Source: Amycolatopsis jiangsuensis (GTDB taxonomy: Bacteria; Actinomycetota; Actinomycetes; Mycobacteriales; Pseudonocardiaceae). From it: a stretch of 64,000 nt of DNA. The notes under the pieces are model-generated. The model was not told the DNA's origin. It saw only the letters and a list, made by a program, of their open reading frames with translations, and did not search any database. The position numbers and the translations under genes were made by a program. Positions 1 to 6,811 of this stretch are shown here, in pieces (the stretch's first letter is position 1; every line of letters begins with the position of its first letter). The stretch lies in NCBI RefSeq assembly GCF_014204865.1, contig NZ_JACHMG010000001.1, forward strand, positions 5,606,501-5,670,500, given 5' to 3'.

Positions 1-2664
1 CTCCAGCAGTTGCAGCGGCAGGGCCTGCTCACCGCGGCTTTCGTAGCCGATCCTTCGGCGGCGGGCGCCGACCTCAGCCAGCAGCAGGCCGTGGAAGCGG
101 AGCTGAACAACGTGCACAGCGGCGCGTCTCCCGAAGTCGCGGCCGCGCTCGAGCGGGTTGCCTCGCTGTCGCAGCTAAGTCAGACCGCGGCGCGCCGCAG
201 CATCTCTCTCGCCGACGTCGCGCACAGCTACGACGTCGCGATCACCGGTCTCATCGATGCGCTCGGCCTCGTTTCACACACCACTTCGGACGGTGAAGGG
301 CTGCGGCAGCAGAGTGCGGCGGATGCGCTGCTGCGCGCGAACGAACAGCGCGCGCTCCGGCTGATCACCCTCGTGGCAGCGGCTGTTTCGCCCGGACAGC
401 CCTTTGTCGACAGTGCGGGGCAGCGGGCCGTAGCGTATGCCGAGCGCTTCGGACAGCAGGCCGAGCCAGGTGACGCGGCTGTGGTGGAGAAGGTCGAGTC
501 GAGCGCTCTGGTCCGCCGTATCGAACAGTTCGTTGCCGCGCCGGGCGCGCAGTTCGCGCCCGAGGTGGTCACCACCGCGACGCAGCTCACCGGGCAGCGT
601 GCTGCCGCGCAGGACCAGGTCCTCGACGCGATCGCCGACCGCACCGCCGGATGGTCGGCGGACGCGAGCCGGCAGGCGTGGCTCCTCGGCGGGGCCGCGA
701 TCGTCCTCTTCGGACTCGTGCTCGCCCTCGGCGTGGTGCTCGGCCGGTCGATGACCCGGCCGGCCGCCCGGGCGGAGCCGGATCGCGAGCCGGCCCGGGC
801 AGGCGGCACACCGTTGTCAGCGCCCGAGGTCACTGTCGAATCCGGCGGAGGACCGGCCGTGGCGGTCGACCGCGGCCGGGATTCGGCGGCGTCCCGGCAG
901 GCCGGGGCGCAGTTGCTCGCCGGCGCCGCCCGGCGTACCCAGAACTTGGTCAGCCGCCAGCTCGAAGTCGTCGGGGAACTGCGCCGCACCGCCACCGAAC
1001 CGGTGCTGATCGCCCACCTCTTCCGGCTCGATCGCACGGCTGCCCGGCTACGACGTACCGCGGAGGATGTGCTCGTGCTGTCCGGTGTTTCCGATCGGTC
1101 CCGGATCGGCGGGCCGATCGAGCTGGCCACCGCACTGCGTTCGGCGGCCGCGGAGATCGACGACGAGCCCCGGGTGCGGATGACCGAGCCGGCCGAGGTG
1201 CTGCTCGTCGCCGGACTGGGCATGGATCTGGTGCTGCTGTTCGCCGAACTGCTGGAGAACGCGGCCGAGTCCTCCCCGCCGGAGTCGGCCGTGGAGGTCG
1301 GCACCCGGTTCCTGCCCGGCGGCGACCTGGAGGTGAGCGTCACCGACCAAGGAATCGGCCTGCCCGCCGCACGGCTCGCGGAGGAGAACCGCAGGCTGGC
1401 CGCCCCGGAGGACGAGCCGGCGGAGCAGCTGGGCCTCGCCGTGGTCGCCCGGCTGGCCCATCGGCACGGGCTGTCCGTCGAGCTGTGCCCGGCCGCGGAG
1501 GGGCCCGGCGTGACCGCCAGGGTCACCGTGCCGCAGGCGTTGTTCACCCGCGAGGTGGACTTCCGGCACGAGCCCGCGCCGGTAGGCCTGTTCGAGCCCG
1601 GACACGTGCCGGATCCGGTGCCGCAGCTGCTGCCCGCCCCCGCGATCGCCGCACTGGCCACCCCGGCCGACGACGGCTTCGGCTGGTTCGCCAACCCGAA
1701 ACCAGCCTGGCCGGAGGATGAACCGGCAGTGCCCTGGGAGGAACCGACGCGGCGTGGCGGGGAACCGGCGCTGTGGGGTGCCGAACCGGCTGTGTCCGGG
1801 GAATCGGCTTGGCGTGGCGGGGAACCGGCGCTGTGGGGTGCCGAACCGGCTGTGTCCGGGGAATCGGCTTGGCGTGGCGGGGAAACCGCGCGACGGGGCG
1901 ATGAACCGGCTTGGCGGGGCATCGAATCGGTGCTGCGCGGCGATGAACCGGCTCGACCGGGTGCCGGCCCGGTGTGGTGTGCCGTCGAGTCAGCTGGGCG
2001 TGGTGCCGAACCGCTGCTGCGGGGCGACGAACCGGCACAACAGGGCGCCGGACCGGTGCGTCCGCAGGAAGCGGAATCCGGCTGGTCGCAGGCCGAACCC
2101 GACTCCGAGCCGAGTAACCAGCCCACCACCGAACCGACCGGACAGCCCGGACAGCCCGCCGCCGAACCGACCGGACAGCCCGGCCAGCCCGCCGCCGAAC
2201 CGACCGGACAGCCCGGCCAGCCCGCCGCCGAACCGACCGGACAGCGCTCCGACGAATCGACCGGCCGACCTGATCAGCCCGCCGTCGGATCCGCTGACCC
2301 GTCAACCTCCGAATCCGCCGACCAGCGCGCTGCCGAGCCCGCCGGCCAGCCCGATGCCGAGTTCGCCGCCAGCACCGGCACCCTGGCCGACCTACTCGAA
2401 GAGTCCACTGTGGACCCCGTCGATCCGGTGCCGACGCAGCGGTTCGCGCCGGTGGCACCGGAACTGCGTGATGGTATGGCGCGCCGCGTGCCCGGTGCTC
2501 AGCTGGCGCCGGGGCTGCGGCTGCCCCAGCTCGTTCGCCCGCCGTCCGTTCGTCGTGGGCTGCGCGACCCCGCTGCGGAACGCGCCACCTTCGACGCGTT
2601 CTCCGACGGGGTCGCCAAGGCCCGCCAGGCCACCTCTCTCACCGCCGACCAAGGAGGAGCATGA
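1..2664 (+). CDS. Conservon-type sensor histidine-kinase-like protein (CvnA-like), 5' truncated by the window
   Basis: The reading frame is open from base 1, so the true start lies upstream. Residues about 1-210 look like an extracytoplasmic nitrate/nitrite-sensing-type helical domain. One membrane helix follows at about residues 223-245 (WLLGGAAIVLFGLVLALGVV). The cytoplasmic part has an HATPase_c domain with N-box ELLENAAE, G1 box DQGIGLP and a G2-like segment GLAVVARLAHRHG. The C-terminal third is a low-complexity tail rich in Glu, Pro, Ala and Gly with two families of exact in-frame tandem repeats. Family members usually read LDHLATR at the dimerisation helix, but here it is LDRTAAR (Arg at about residue 342), so the expected phospho-acceptor His is absent. 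The stop overlaps the start of the roadblock gene (ATGA), which indicates one operon. Role inferred: membrane sensor controlling the downstream roadblock/GTPase pair. Confidence 0.85.
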   Translation, partial: LQQLQRQGLLTAAFVADPSAAGADLSQQQAVEAELNNVHSGASPEVAAALERVASLSQLSQTAARRSISLADVAHSYDVAITGLIDALGLVSHTTSDGEGLRQQSAADALLRANEQRALRLITLVAAAVSPGQPFVDSAGQRAVAYAERFGQQAEPGDAAVVEKVESSALVRRIEQFVAAPGAQFAPEVVTTATQLTGQRAAAQDQVLDAIADRTAGWSADASRQAWLLGGAAIVLFGLVLALGVVLGRSMTRPAARAEPDREPARAGGTPLSAPEVTVESGGGPAVAVDRGRDSAASRQAGAQLLAGAARRTQNLVSRQLEVVGELRRTATEPVLIAHLFRLDRTAARLRRTAEDVLVLSGVSDRSRIGGPIELATALRSAAAEIDDEPRVRMTEPAEVLLVAGLGMDLVLLFAELLENAAESSPPESAVEVGTRFLPGGDLEVSVTDQGIGLPAARLAEENRRLAAPEDEPAEQLGLAVVARLAHRHGLSVELCPAAEGPGVTARVTVPQALFTREVDFRHEPAPVGLFEPGHVPDPVPQLLPAPAIAALATPADDGFGWFANPKPAWPEDEPAVPWEEPTRRGGEPALWGAEPAVSGESAWRGGEPALWGAEPAVSGESAWRGGETARRGDEPAWRGIESVLRGDEPARPGAGPVWCAVESAGRGAEPLLRGDEPAQQGAGPVRPQEAESGWSQAEPDSEPSNQPTTEPTGQPGQPAAEPTGQPGQPAAEPTGQPGQPAAEPTGQRSDESTGRPDQPAVGSADPSTSESADQRAAEPAGQPDAEFAASTGTLADLLEESTVDPVDPVPTQRFAPVAPELRDGMARRVPGAQLAPGLRLPQLVRPPSVRRGLRDPAAERATFDAFSDGVAKARQATSLTADQGGA
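1751..1884 (+). repeat. 60-bp perfect tandem repeat inside the kinase-like gene
   Basis: Two identical 60-bp units (1751-1810 and 1811-1870) are followed by 14 bases of a third. They encode a 20-residue unit in the C-terminal tail (core ALWGAEPAVSGESAWRGGEP). More diverged copies continue to about 2060. The period is a multiple of three, so copy-number change would preserve the frame. Confidence 0.95.
2131..2244 (+). repeat. 33-bp tandem repeat inside the kinase-like gene
   Basis: Three near-identical 33-bp units (2131-2163, 2164-2196, 2197-2229) and a 15-bp partial fourth encode the 11-residue unit EPTGQPGQPAA. Unit 1 differs from units 2 and 3 by one base (acag versus ccag). The period again preserves the frame. 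Confidence 0.95.
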
Positions 2665-3077
2665 CCGCCCCCACCGCGCAGAACTTCACTTGGCTGATCA
2701 ACCGCTTCGCGTTGCACACCGCCGGCGCGATCGCGGCGATCGCGGTGTCCGCCGACGGACTGCTGATCGCCGGTTCGCAGGAGCTGGACCGCGCGGACGC
2801 GGACCGACTGGCGGCGACCTGTTCGGCAATGCTGGCGCTGGCCCACGGAGTGTCGGAAAGCCATCCACTCGGCGATCCGGACAAGGTCGTGATCGAGCTG
2901 GAGCGCGGATACCTGGTCGTCTGCACCATCAGTGTCGGCTGCTCGCTCGGCGTGCTCGCCAACAAACAGGCGAGCCTGGGCACCATCGCCTACGAGATGG
3001 CGATGTTCGCCAACCGTGCGTCCGAAGTGCTCACGCCCGCCCTGATCGAGGAGCTCAAGAACACCGTTGGTGCCTGA
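2661..3077 (+). CDS. Roadblock/LC7-domain protein (CvnB-like)
   Basis: This 138-residue protein is a single roadblock/LC7 domain, the fold of MglB-type GTPase regulators. It contains the family features of a short N-terminal helix ending in FALHTAGAIAAI, a strand AVSADGLLIAGS, and the segment GYLVVCTISVGCSLGVLA. It starts at an ATG four bases inside the preceding gene, with a strong Shine-Dalgarno (aaggagg) just upstream. Its 3' end overlaps the start of the GTPase gene by about 8 bases. In Streptomyces conservons this protein sits between the sensor kinase and a DUF742 protein. Here no DUF742 gene follows, and the GTPase comes directly. Predicted cytoplasmic regulator or partner of the GTPase. 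Confidence 0.9.
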   Translation: MTAPTAQNFTWLINRFALHTAGAIAAIAVSADGLLIAGSQELDRADADRLAATCSAMLALAHGVSESHPLGDPDKVVIELERGYLVVCTISVGCSLGVLANKQASLGTIAYEMAMFANRASEVLTPALIEELKNTVGA

Positions 3078-3606
3078 ACAGTCCCGCGGTGTGCCGCGGC
3101 CGGTGAAAGTCGCGCTTGTCGGCCCGGTCGGGGCCGGGAAGACCACTGCGGTGCACGCGGTCTCGGAGATCACTCCGCTGCGGACCGACGCCGGTGGTCG
3201 CACGGTTGCGCTCGACTTCGGGCGGGTGGCACTCGACGAGCGGACGTGGGCGTACTTGTTCGGGACGCCGGGGCCGCGGCCCGACCTCGTGCCCGGCGCG
3301 CAGTGCGTGCTGGTCGTGCTGGATCCCCGCCGGCCGGACGAGGCCTATCCGGTGCTGGACTACGTCGAACGGACCCGGCTGCCGTTCGCGATCGGCGTCA
3401 ACCTCTTCGACGGGGTGCTCGACCGTTCGCTCGACGACCTGCGCTGGGCGCTCGCCGTGCGCGATCAGGTGCCGATCTGCGTGTTCGACGCGCGCGAGGC
3501 GGCGTCGGTACGGGCGGCGCTGCGCGCCGTGCTGCGGGTGGGCACCGGCGCCCCGTGGCCGCCCGCTACACTGGACGACGGACCCCGCGCGGCGTCCACC
3601 CTGTGA
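3070..3606 (+). CDS. Conservon-type small GTPase (CvnD-like)
   Basis: This protein of about 178 residues has a P-loop GPVGAGKTT near residue 18 and the Ras/MglA-like order of strands (VALDFGRVAL, LFGTPG, CVLVVLD). The nucleotide-specificity loop reads GVNLFD, a variant of NKxD seen in this subgroup. LFGTPG stands where other GTPases have DxxG. GTG at 3070 is taken as the start; TTG at 3067 is the adjacent alternative. Both overlap the end of the roadblock gene, so the genes are translationally coupled. The last 27 bases, including the stop, lie inside the predicted SRP RNA gene. Role inferred: molecular switch downstream of the membrane kinase-like protein. Confidence 0.88.
   Translation: MPEQSRGVPRPVKVALVGPVGAGKTTAVHAVSEITPLRTDAGGRTVALDFGRVALDERTWAYLFGTPGPRPDLVPGAQCVLVVLDPRRPDEAYPVLDYVERTRLPFAIGVNLFDGVLDRSLDDLRWALAVRDQVPICVFDAREAASVRAALRAVLRVGTGAPWPPATLDDGPRAASTL
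3567..3572 (+). promoter_or_regulatory. Putative -10 element for the SRP RNA gene
   Basis: TACACT fits the actinobacterial TANNNT -10 consensus and ends 7 bases before the predicted 5' end of the SRP RNA. It lies within the GTPase coding sequence. No convincing -35 is visible. Confidence 0.55.
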
Positions 3607-3667
3607 ACCTCCCCAGGGCCGGAAGGCAGCAAGGATAAGCAGGCTCTGGCGGGTGCGCGGGGTCCCC
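3580..3667 (+). ncRNA. ffs: Signal recognition particle RNA (4.5S-type)
   Basis: The conserved SRP domain IV apical loop is present (GGGCCGGAAGGCAGCAAGG near 3616-3634), followed by AAGCAGGCTC. The 5' end GGACCCCGCG pairs with the 3' end CGCGGGGTCC, closing a hairpin of about 88 nt. It binds Ffh and directs co-translational membrane targeting. The small SRP RNA lies just upstream of dnaX in many actinobacteria; here three genes intervene. Its 5' end overlaps the last 27 bases of the GTPase gene. Exact ends are estimated from the pairing. Confidence 0.92.
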
Positions 3668-3699
3668 TTTCGTCTTCGGGGCCCGCCCGTTCGGTGGCT

Positions 3700-4572
3700 T
3701 CAGAACAGCCCGAGCACGTCCTCCGGCGGAGCCGGCGCGACCACCGCTTCCGCATCGGTCATCGGTTGTGCTTTCCCGCGCAACGCGCGCAAGTCCCCGT
3801 CGTGCACGCAGCGTGCCGGATAGGGCGAAGACGCGGCTCGCCGGGTCAGTTCCGCGGTCGGCAGCTCGGTGCGCGACGCGGCGAGCACGAGGTTGCCGAA
3901 GCGCCGTCCACGCAGCACTCCCGGCTCGGCCAGCAGCACCACCTGCGGGAACACCGCGGCGAGCGTGGCGAGGAACCGGCGTGCGAAAGGCAGCCCCGGG
4001 CCGTCGGTGACGTTGGCGAGCAGCGTGCCCGCCGGGCGGAGCACGCGGGCCACGTCGGTGACGAACTCGACGGTGGCCAGCCCGCCCGCGATGCTCGCGC
4101 GTTCGAAGGCGTCGACCACGACCAGGTCCGCGGACGCGTCCCGGCGGCTGCGCACGCCCACGCGGCCGTCCTCGATGCGGACTCGCAGCTTCGGCACGCT
4201 CCGCAGGTCGAGCTGCTCGCGGACCAGCTCGATCAACGGCTCGTCGGCGTCGAACACGAGCTGTCGCGAACCGGGGCGGGTCGCCGCGACGTAACGCGGC
4301 AGTGAACATCCCGCGCCGCCGACGTGCAGTGCGTCGAGCGGTCCGTCCGGCAGGCAGTCGACGAGATCGCCGAGCCTGCGCACGTAGTCGAATTCGAGAT
4401 TCGCCGGATCGTCGAGGTCCACATAGGACTGAGCAACGCCGCCGACCGACAGCAGCCACGCGTTGGCACGGTCGGCGTCGCGAAGCAGCTCCGCCGTGCC
4501 GAACCGCACCGGATACCGGCCCGGCTGCGGACCGTTCGGTGGCCGGCCGCGGCCGGAACGGGCCTTGCCCAC
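3700..4572 (-). CDS. Spermidine-synthase-like SAM-fold protein
   Basis: This protein of about 290 residues has the class I methyltransferase/spermidine synthase fold. It shows a glycine-rich motif LHVGGAGCSLPRY, an acidic strand-2 end (QLVFDADEPLIELV), the IEDGR segment and DLVVVDAF. These match the actinobacterial spermidine-synthase-like family, whose substrate is often unknown. I chose GTG at 4572 because GGGAGGG lies 6 bases upstream; GTG at 4599 is an alternative with no visible ribosome site. It runs on the minus strand, convergent with the SRP RNA. Whether it is a true aminopropyltransferase cannot be decided from sequence alone. Confidence 0.82.
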   Translation of the reverse strand: MGKARSGRGRPPNGPQPGRYPVRFGTAELLRDADRANAWLLSVGGVAQSYVDLDDPANLEFDYVRRLGDLVDCLPDGPLDALHVGGAGCSLPRYVAATRPGSRQLVFDADEPLIELVREQLDLRSVPKLRVRIEDGRVGVRSRRDASADLVVVDAFERASIAGGLATVEFVTDVARVLRPAGTLLANVTDGPGLPFARRFLATLAAVFPQVVLLAEPGVLRGRRFGNLVLAASRTELPTAELTRRAASSPYPARCVHDGDLRALRGKAQPMTDAEAVVAPAPPEDVLGLF

Positions 4573-4636
4573 CAGCGTCCCTCCCTCGGCTCCCCGCACG
4601 AGCCTACGCGCGGCGAAACTGCCGTGAACGGGACCT

Positions 4637-5497
4637 TCACGTCAGGGTGTGGACCAGTGCGGCGAGGGCTTGGGGCTGCTCGTCGAGGCCCAGGTGTCCG
4701 GCGTCGGGCAGCACCGACAGGTCGGCGTCCAGCACTCGGCCGGCCGGGTCGCGGAGCCGCTCGGGCGGGAAGAAACCGTCGTGCCGGCCGGTCACCACCA
4801 GGCGCGCCGCGGTGGTGCGCTGGGCGAGAAGGTCACTGGGCAGCGCCGGCGGCGCGAGGCTGCTCCGGCACGCCCTGGCAACGAGGGTGTACCACTCGAC
4901 CAGCTCGGGCGCGGGCGCGTGACCGGGAGCCAGGAAGTGGCGCAGCAGCGCCGTGCTGCGGGCCGGGGTCGCGGCGAGCAGCCACGGGATCGTCCTGCGC
5001 AGGACACCGGCGCTCACCTTCGTGGCCACCAGGCCGGCCGGGGAGACCAGCACCCGCCCGGCGATGCGGGGCGAGTCGCACGCGAGGGCGACGGCACCGC
5101 CGAGGGAATGACCGACCACGATCGCCTGGTCCGGCACCGTCCGGTCGAGGAGATCGGCCAGCCACCGGCCGTACCAGGACAACCGGCCGGTACCAGGGCG
5201 GCGGCCGGCGCTCAGTCCGGGCTGCCCGGGAAGGTCCGCCAGCAGCACTGAACCGGTCGACGTCAGTGCCGTGGCGAAATCCTCCAGCAGCGCGGCGCTT
5301 TCGTTGGTACCGGGCACCACCACGACCGTCGGAGAACCCGAGCCGGCGGACACCACATGGGTCGCCCCGGCGCAGGTCGGCACGACCTCGCGCCGGTGCG
5401 GCAGGGTCCAGTGGTCCAGACGGCGGACGCACCAGTCCCGCACCTGCTGCTCCTGCTTTTGCCCGCGGTAGATCGACCGCGCTGGCGAATCGCTCAT
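4637..5497 (-). CDS. Alpha/beta hydrolase
   Basis: This 286-residue alpha/beta-hydrolase-fold protein has an oxyanion segment VVVPGTNES, the nucleophile elbow GHSLGG (Ser within IVVGHSLGGAVAL), a late Asp/Glu region after VVTGRHDGFFP and a C-terminal DAGHLG carrying the catalytic His. Its ATG at 5497 overlaps the stop of the TetR gene (TGATG), so the two genes form a translationally coupled operon. The substrate is unknown; the TetR partner suggests an inducible catabolic or detoxification role (inference). A short GTGAA/TTCAC hairpin (4624-4640) overlaps the stop. Confidence 0.85.
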   Translation of the reverse strand: MSDSPARSIYRGQKQEQQVRDWCVRRLDHWTLPHRREVVPTCAGATHVVSAGSGSPTVVVVPGTNESAALLEDFATALTSTGSVLLADLPGQPGLSAGRRPGTGRLSWYGRWLADLLDRTVPDQAIVVGHSLGGAVALACDSPRIAGRVLVSPAGLVATKVSAGVLRRTIPWLLAATPARSTALLRHFLAPGHAPAPELVEWYTLVARACRSSLAPPALPSDLLAQRTTAARLVVTGRHDGFFPPERLRDPAGRVLDADLSVLPDAGHLGLDEQPQALAALVHTLT

Positions 5498-6108
5498 CAG
5501 CACTGTCCTTCCGACACGATCGCCAGCGCCTGGGTCAGCAGGCGGGAGAGGTCCGGGCGGCCGTCCTCTTCGGCCCACCGCAGCACCGCCGCGCTCGCCG
5601 CCGACAGACACGCACCGGCGGCCACCCGCACCCGGAACTCCAGCTCGGGATCCGGCGGATCCGCCCGCAGGGCTTCGACGATGGCCTGCTGAGTGGCGTA
5701 CTGGCTGTCCCACCGGCGTGCCCGCAGCGCCGGCGTGGCCAGCACGAGCCGCAGGCGCGCCAACAGCAGCTCGGCCGGGCTTTCACCCTCGTTTCCGCCA
5801 TCGTTCTGCAATTCGCTGATCTGTTCCACCAGGGTGGCGCCGATCCGGCGCATCAGCGGTTCCCCGGCCGGTCGCTCGGCGATCCGCTGCGCGATCAGCG
5901 GGTCGTACTCGTCGCCGAGCACCAGATCTTCCTTGGTGGGGAAGTGGCGGTACACGGTCATCGGCGAGACGCCCGCCGCCCTGGCGACCTCGTTGACCGT
6001 CGTCTCGTCGAAGCCCTGCTCGCCGAACAGGCGCAGCGCGTGCTGCTGAACCGTCCGCCGCGTCAGCAGCCGCTGACGTTCCCGCAGGTTCACCGTGCCA
6101 CCACTCAT
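5497..6108 (-). CDS. TetR-family transcriptional regulator
   Basis: This 203-residue protein has an N-terminal HTH (residues about 12-58: RTVQQHALRLFGEQGF, VNEVARAAGVSPMTVYRHF) and a C-terminal ligand/dimer domain of variable sequence. It is transcribed divergently from the carboxymuconolactone-decarboxylase-family gene, with only 51 bases between the start codons. That gap carries a three-half-site palindrome. It likely represses itself, the coupled hydrolase and the divergent gene; the inducer is unknown. Confidence 0.9.
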   Translation of the reverse strand: MSGGTVNLRERQRLLTRRTVQQHALRLFGEQGFDETTVNEVARAAGVSPMTVYRHFPTKEDLVLGDEYDPLIAQRIAERPAGEPLMRRIGATLVEQISELQNDGGNEGESPAELLLARLRLVLATPALRARRWDSQYATQQAIVEALRADPPDPELEFRVRVAAGACLSAASAAVLRWAEEDGRPDLSRLLTQALAIVSEGQC

Positions 6109-6117
6109 ATGGTAGAC

Positions 6118-6141
6118 ACTAACATGACGTTAGTTACTAAC
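6118..6141. promoter_or_regulatory. Putative TetR operator with three half-sites
   Basis: ACTAAC (6118-6123), GTTAGT (6129-6134) and ACTAAC (6136-6141) form two overlapping inverted repeats: ACTAAC-N5-GTTAGT and GTTAGT-N1-ACTAAC. They lie between the divergent tetR and decarboxylase-family genes, 10 bases from the tetR start and 18 bases from the other. The middle half-site is shared, so two dimers could compete or load cooperatively. Confidence 0.75.
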
Positions 6142-6159
6142 ATCAACATGGAGGCACCG

Positions 6160-6750
6160 ATGCCTGCTCCGATCGACCTTTCCCCACTGCCTCCGTGCGA
6201 CTGGTCACCGCAACTGCGCGACCTGCTGGGCGCGGCGTTGCGCGACCACGACCTGGTGGACCAGCCGGTGTCCGGCCCGGGACAGCTCAACAGCGTCGCC
6301 ACGCTGGCCCACCATCCGCGGCTGGCCATCGCCTTCGGGCAACTCGTGGGCAGCCTGAGCGCCGGTGAGCTTTCCGCCCGCGACCGGGAGGTGGTCATCC
6401 TCCGGTCGGCATACCTGACCCAGTCCACCTACGAGTGGTCCCATCACCGGCCGCTCGCCCTCCGTGCCGGCCTCAGTGAAGCGGAGGTCCAGCGCCTCGG
6501 GTCCGACCCGATCGACGACGAGTGGCCCGCACGGGAGAAGGCCTTGCTGTCCGCGGTCGACGAACTGCACCACCGATCCGCCCTCAGCACCACCACCGGC
6601 CGGGAACTCGCCGAGCACTACCGGCCGCGGCAACTGCTCGAGCTGGTGTTCCTCGCCGGCTGCTACCGGACGGTGGCGACGCTGCTGAACTCCTGCGAGG
6701 TTCCGCTCGACTCCGGGGTCGAAGCCCTCTCGCCACCGGTGCGGCGGTGA
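6160..6750 (+). CDS. Carboxymuconolactone decarboxylase / AhpD-like family protein
   Basis: This 196-residue all-helical protein is of the CMD/AhpD-like superfamily (VATLAHHPRLAIAF, LSARDREVVILRSAYLTQS, EWSHHRPLALRAGLS). The usual AhpD Cys-x-x-Cys pair is absent: the corresponding stretch reads LTQSTYEWSHH. It is therefore closer to decarboxylase-like members than to peroxidases with a dithiol. ATG at 6160 is preferred over 6148 because GGAGG lies 5 bases upstream. Expression is probably controlled by the divergent TetR. The substrate is unknown. Confidence 0.82.
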   Translation: MPAPIDLSPLPPCDWSPQLRDLLGAALRDHDLVDQPVSGPGQLNSVATLAHHPRLAIAFGQLVGSLSAGELSARDREVVILRSAYLTQSTYEWSHHRPLALRAGLSEAEVQRLGSDPIDDEWPAREKALLSAVDELHHRSALSTTTGRELAEHYRPRQLLELVFLAGCYRTVATLLNSCEVPLDSGVEALSPPVRR

Positions 6751-6811
6751 CGAGCGGGCCGCCTGCCTCCGCGCCCGACGGCCGCGGCGCGCGTCACGGT
6801 AGTCTCGGGCC

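Noticed and set aside
228..2129. Long open frame on the minus strand opposite the sensor gene
   Set aside because: It mirrors the plus-strand repeats, is rich in Ser, Arg and Ala, and has no domain. The sensor frame has clear HATPase motifs.
4324..6159. Long plus-strand frame before the CMD-like protein
   Set aside because: It runs antisense to the hydrolase and TetR genes. The ribosome site at 6150 fits the start at 6160.
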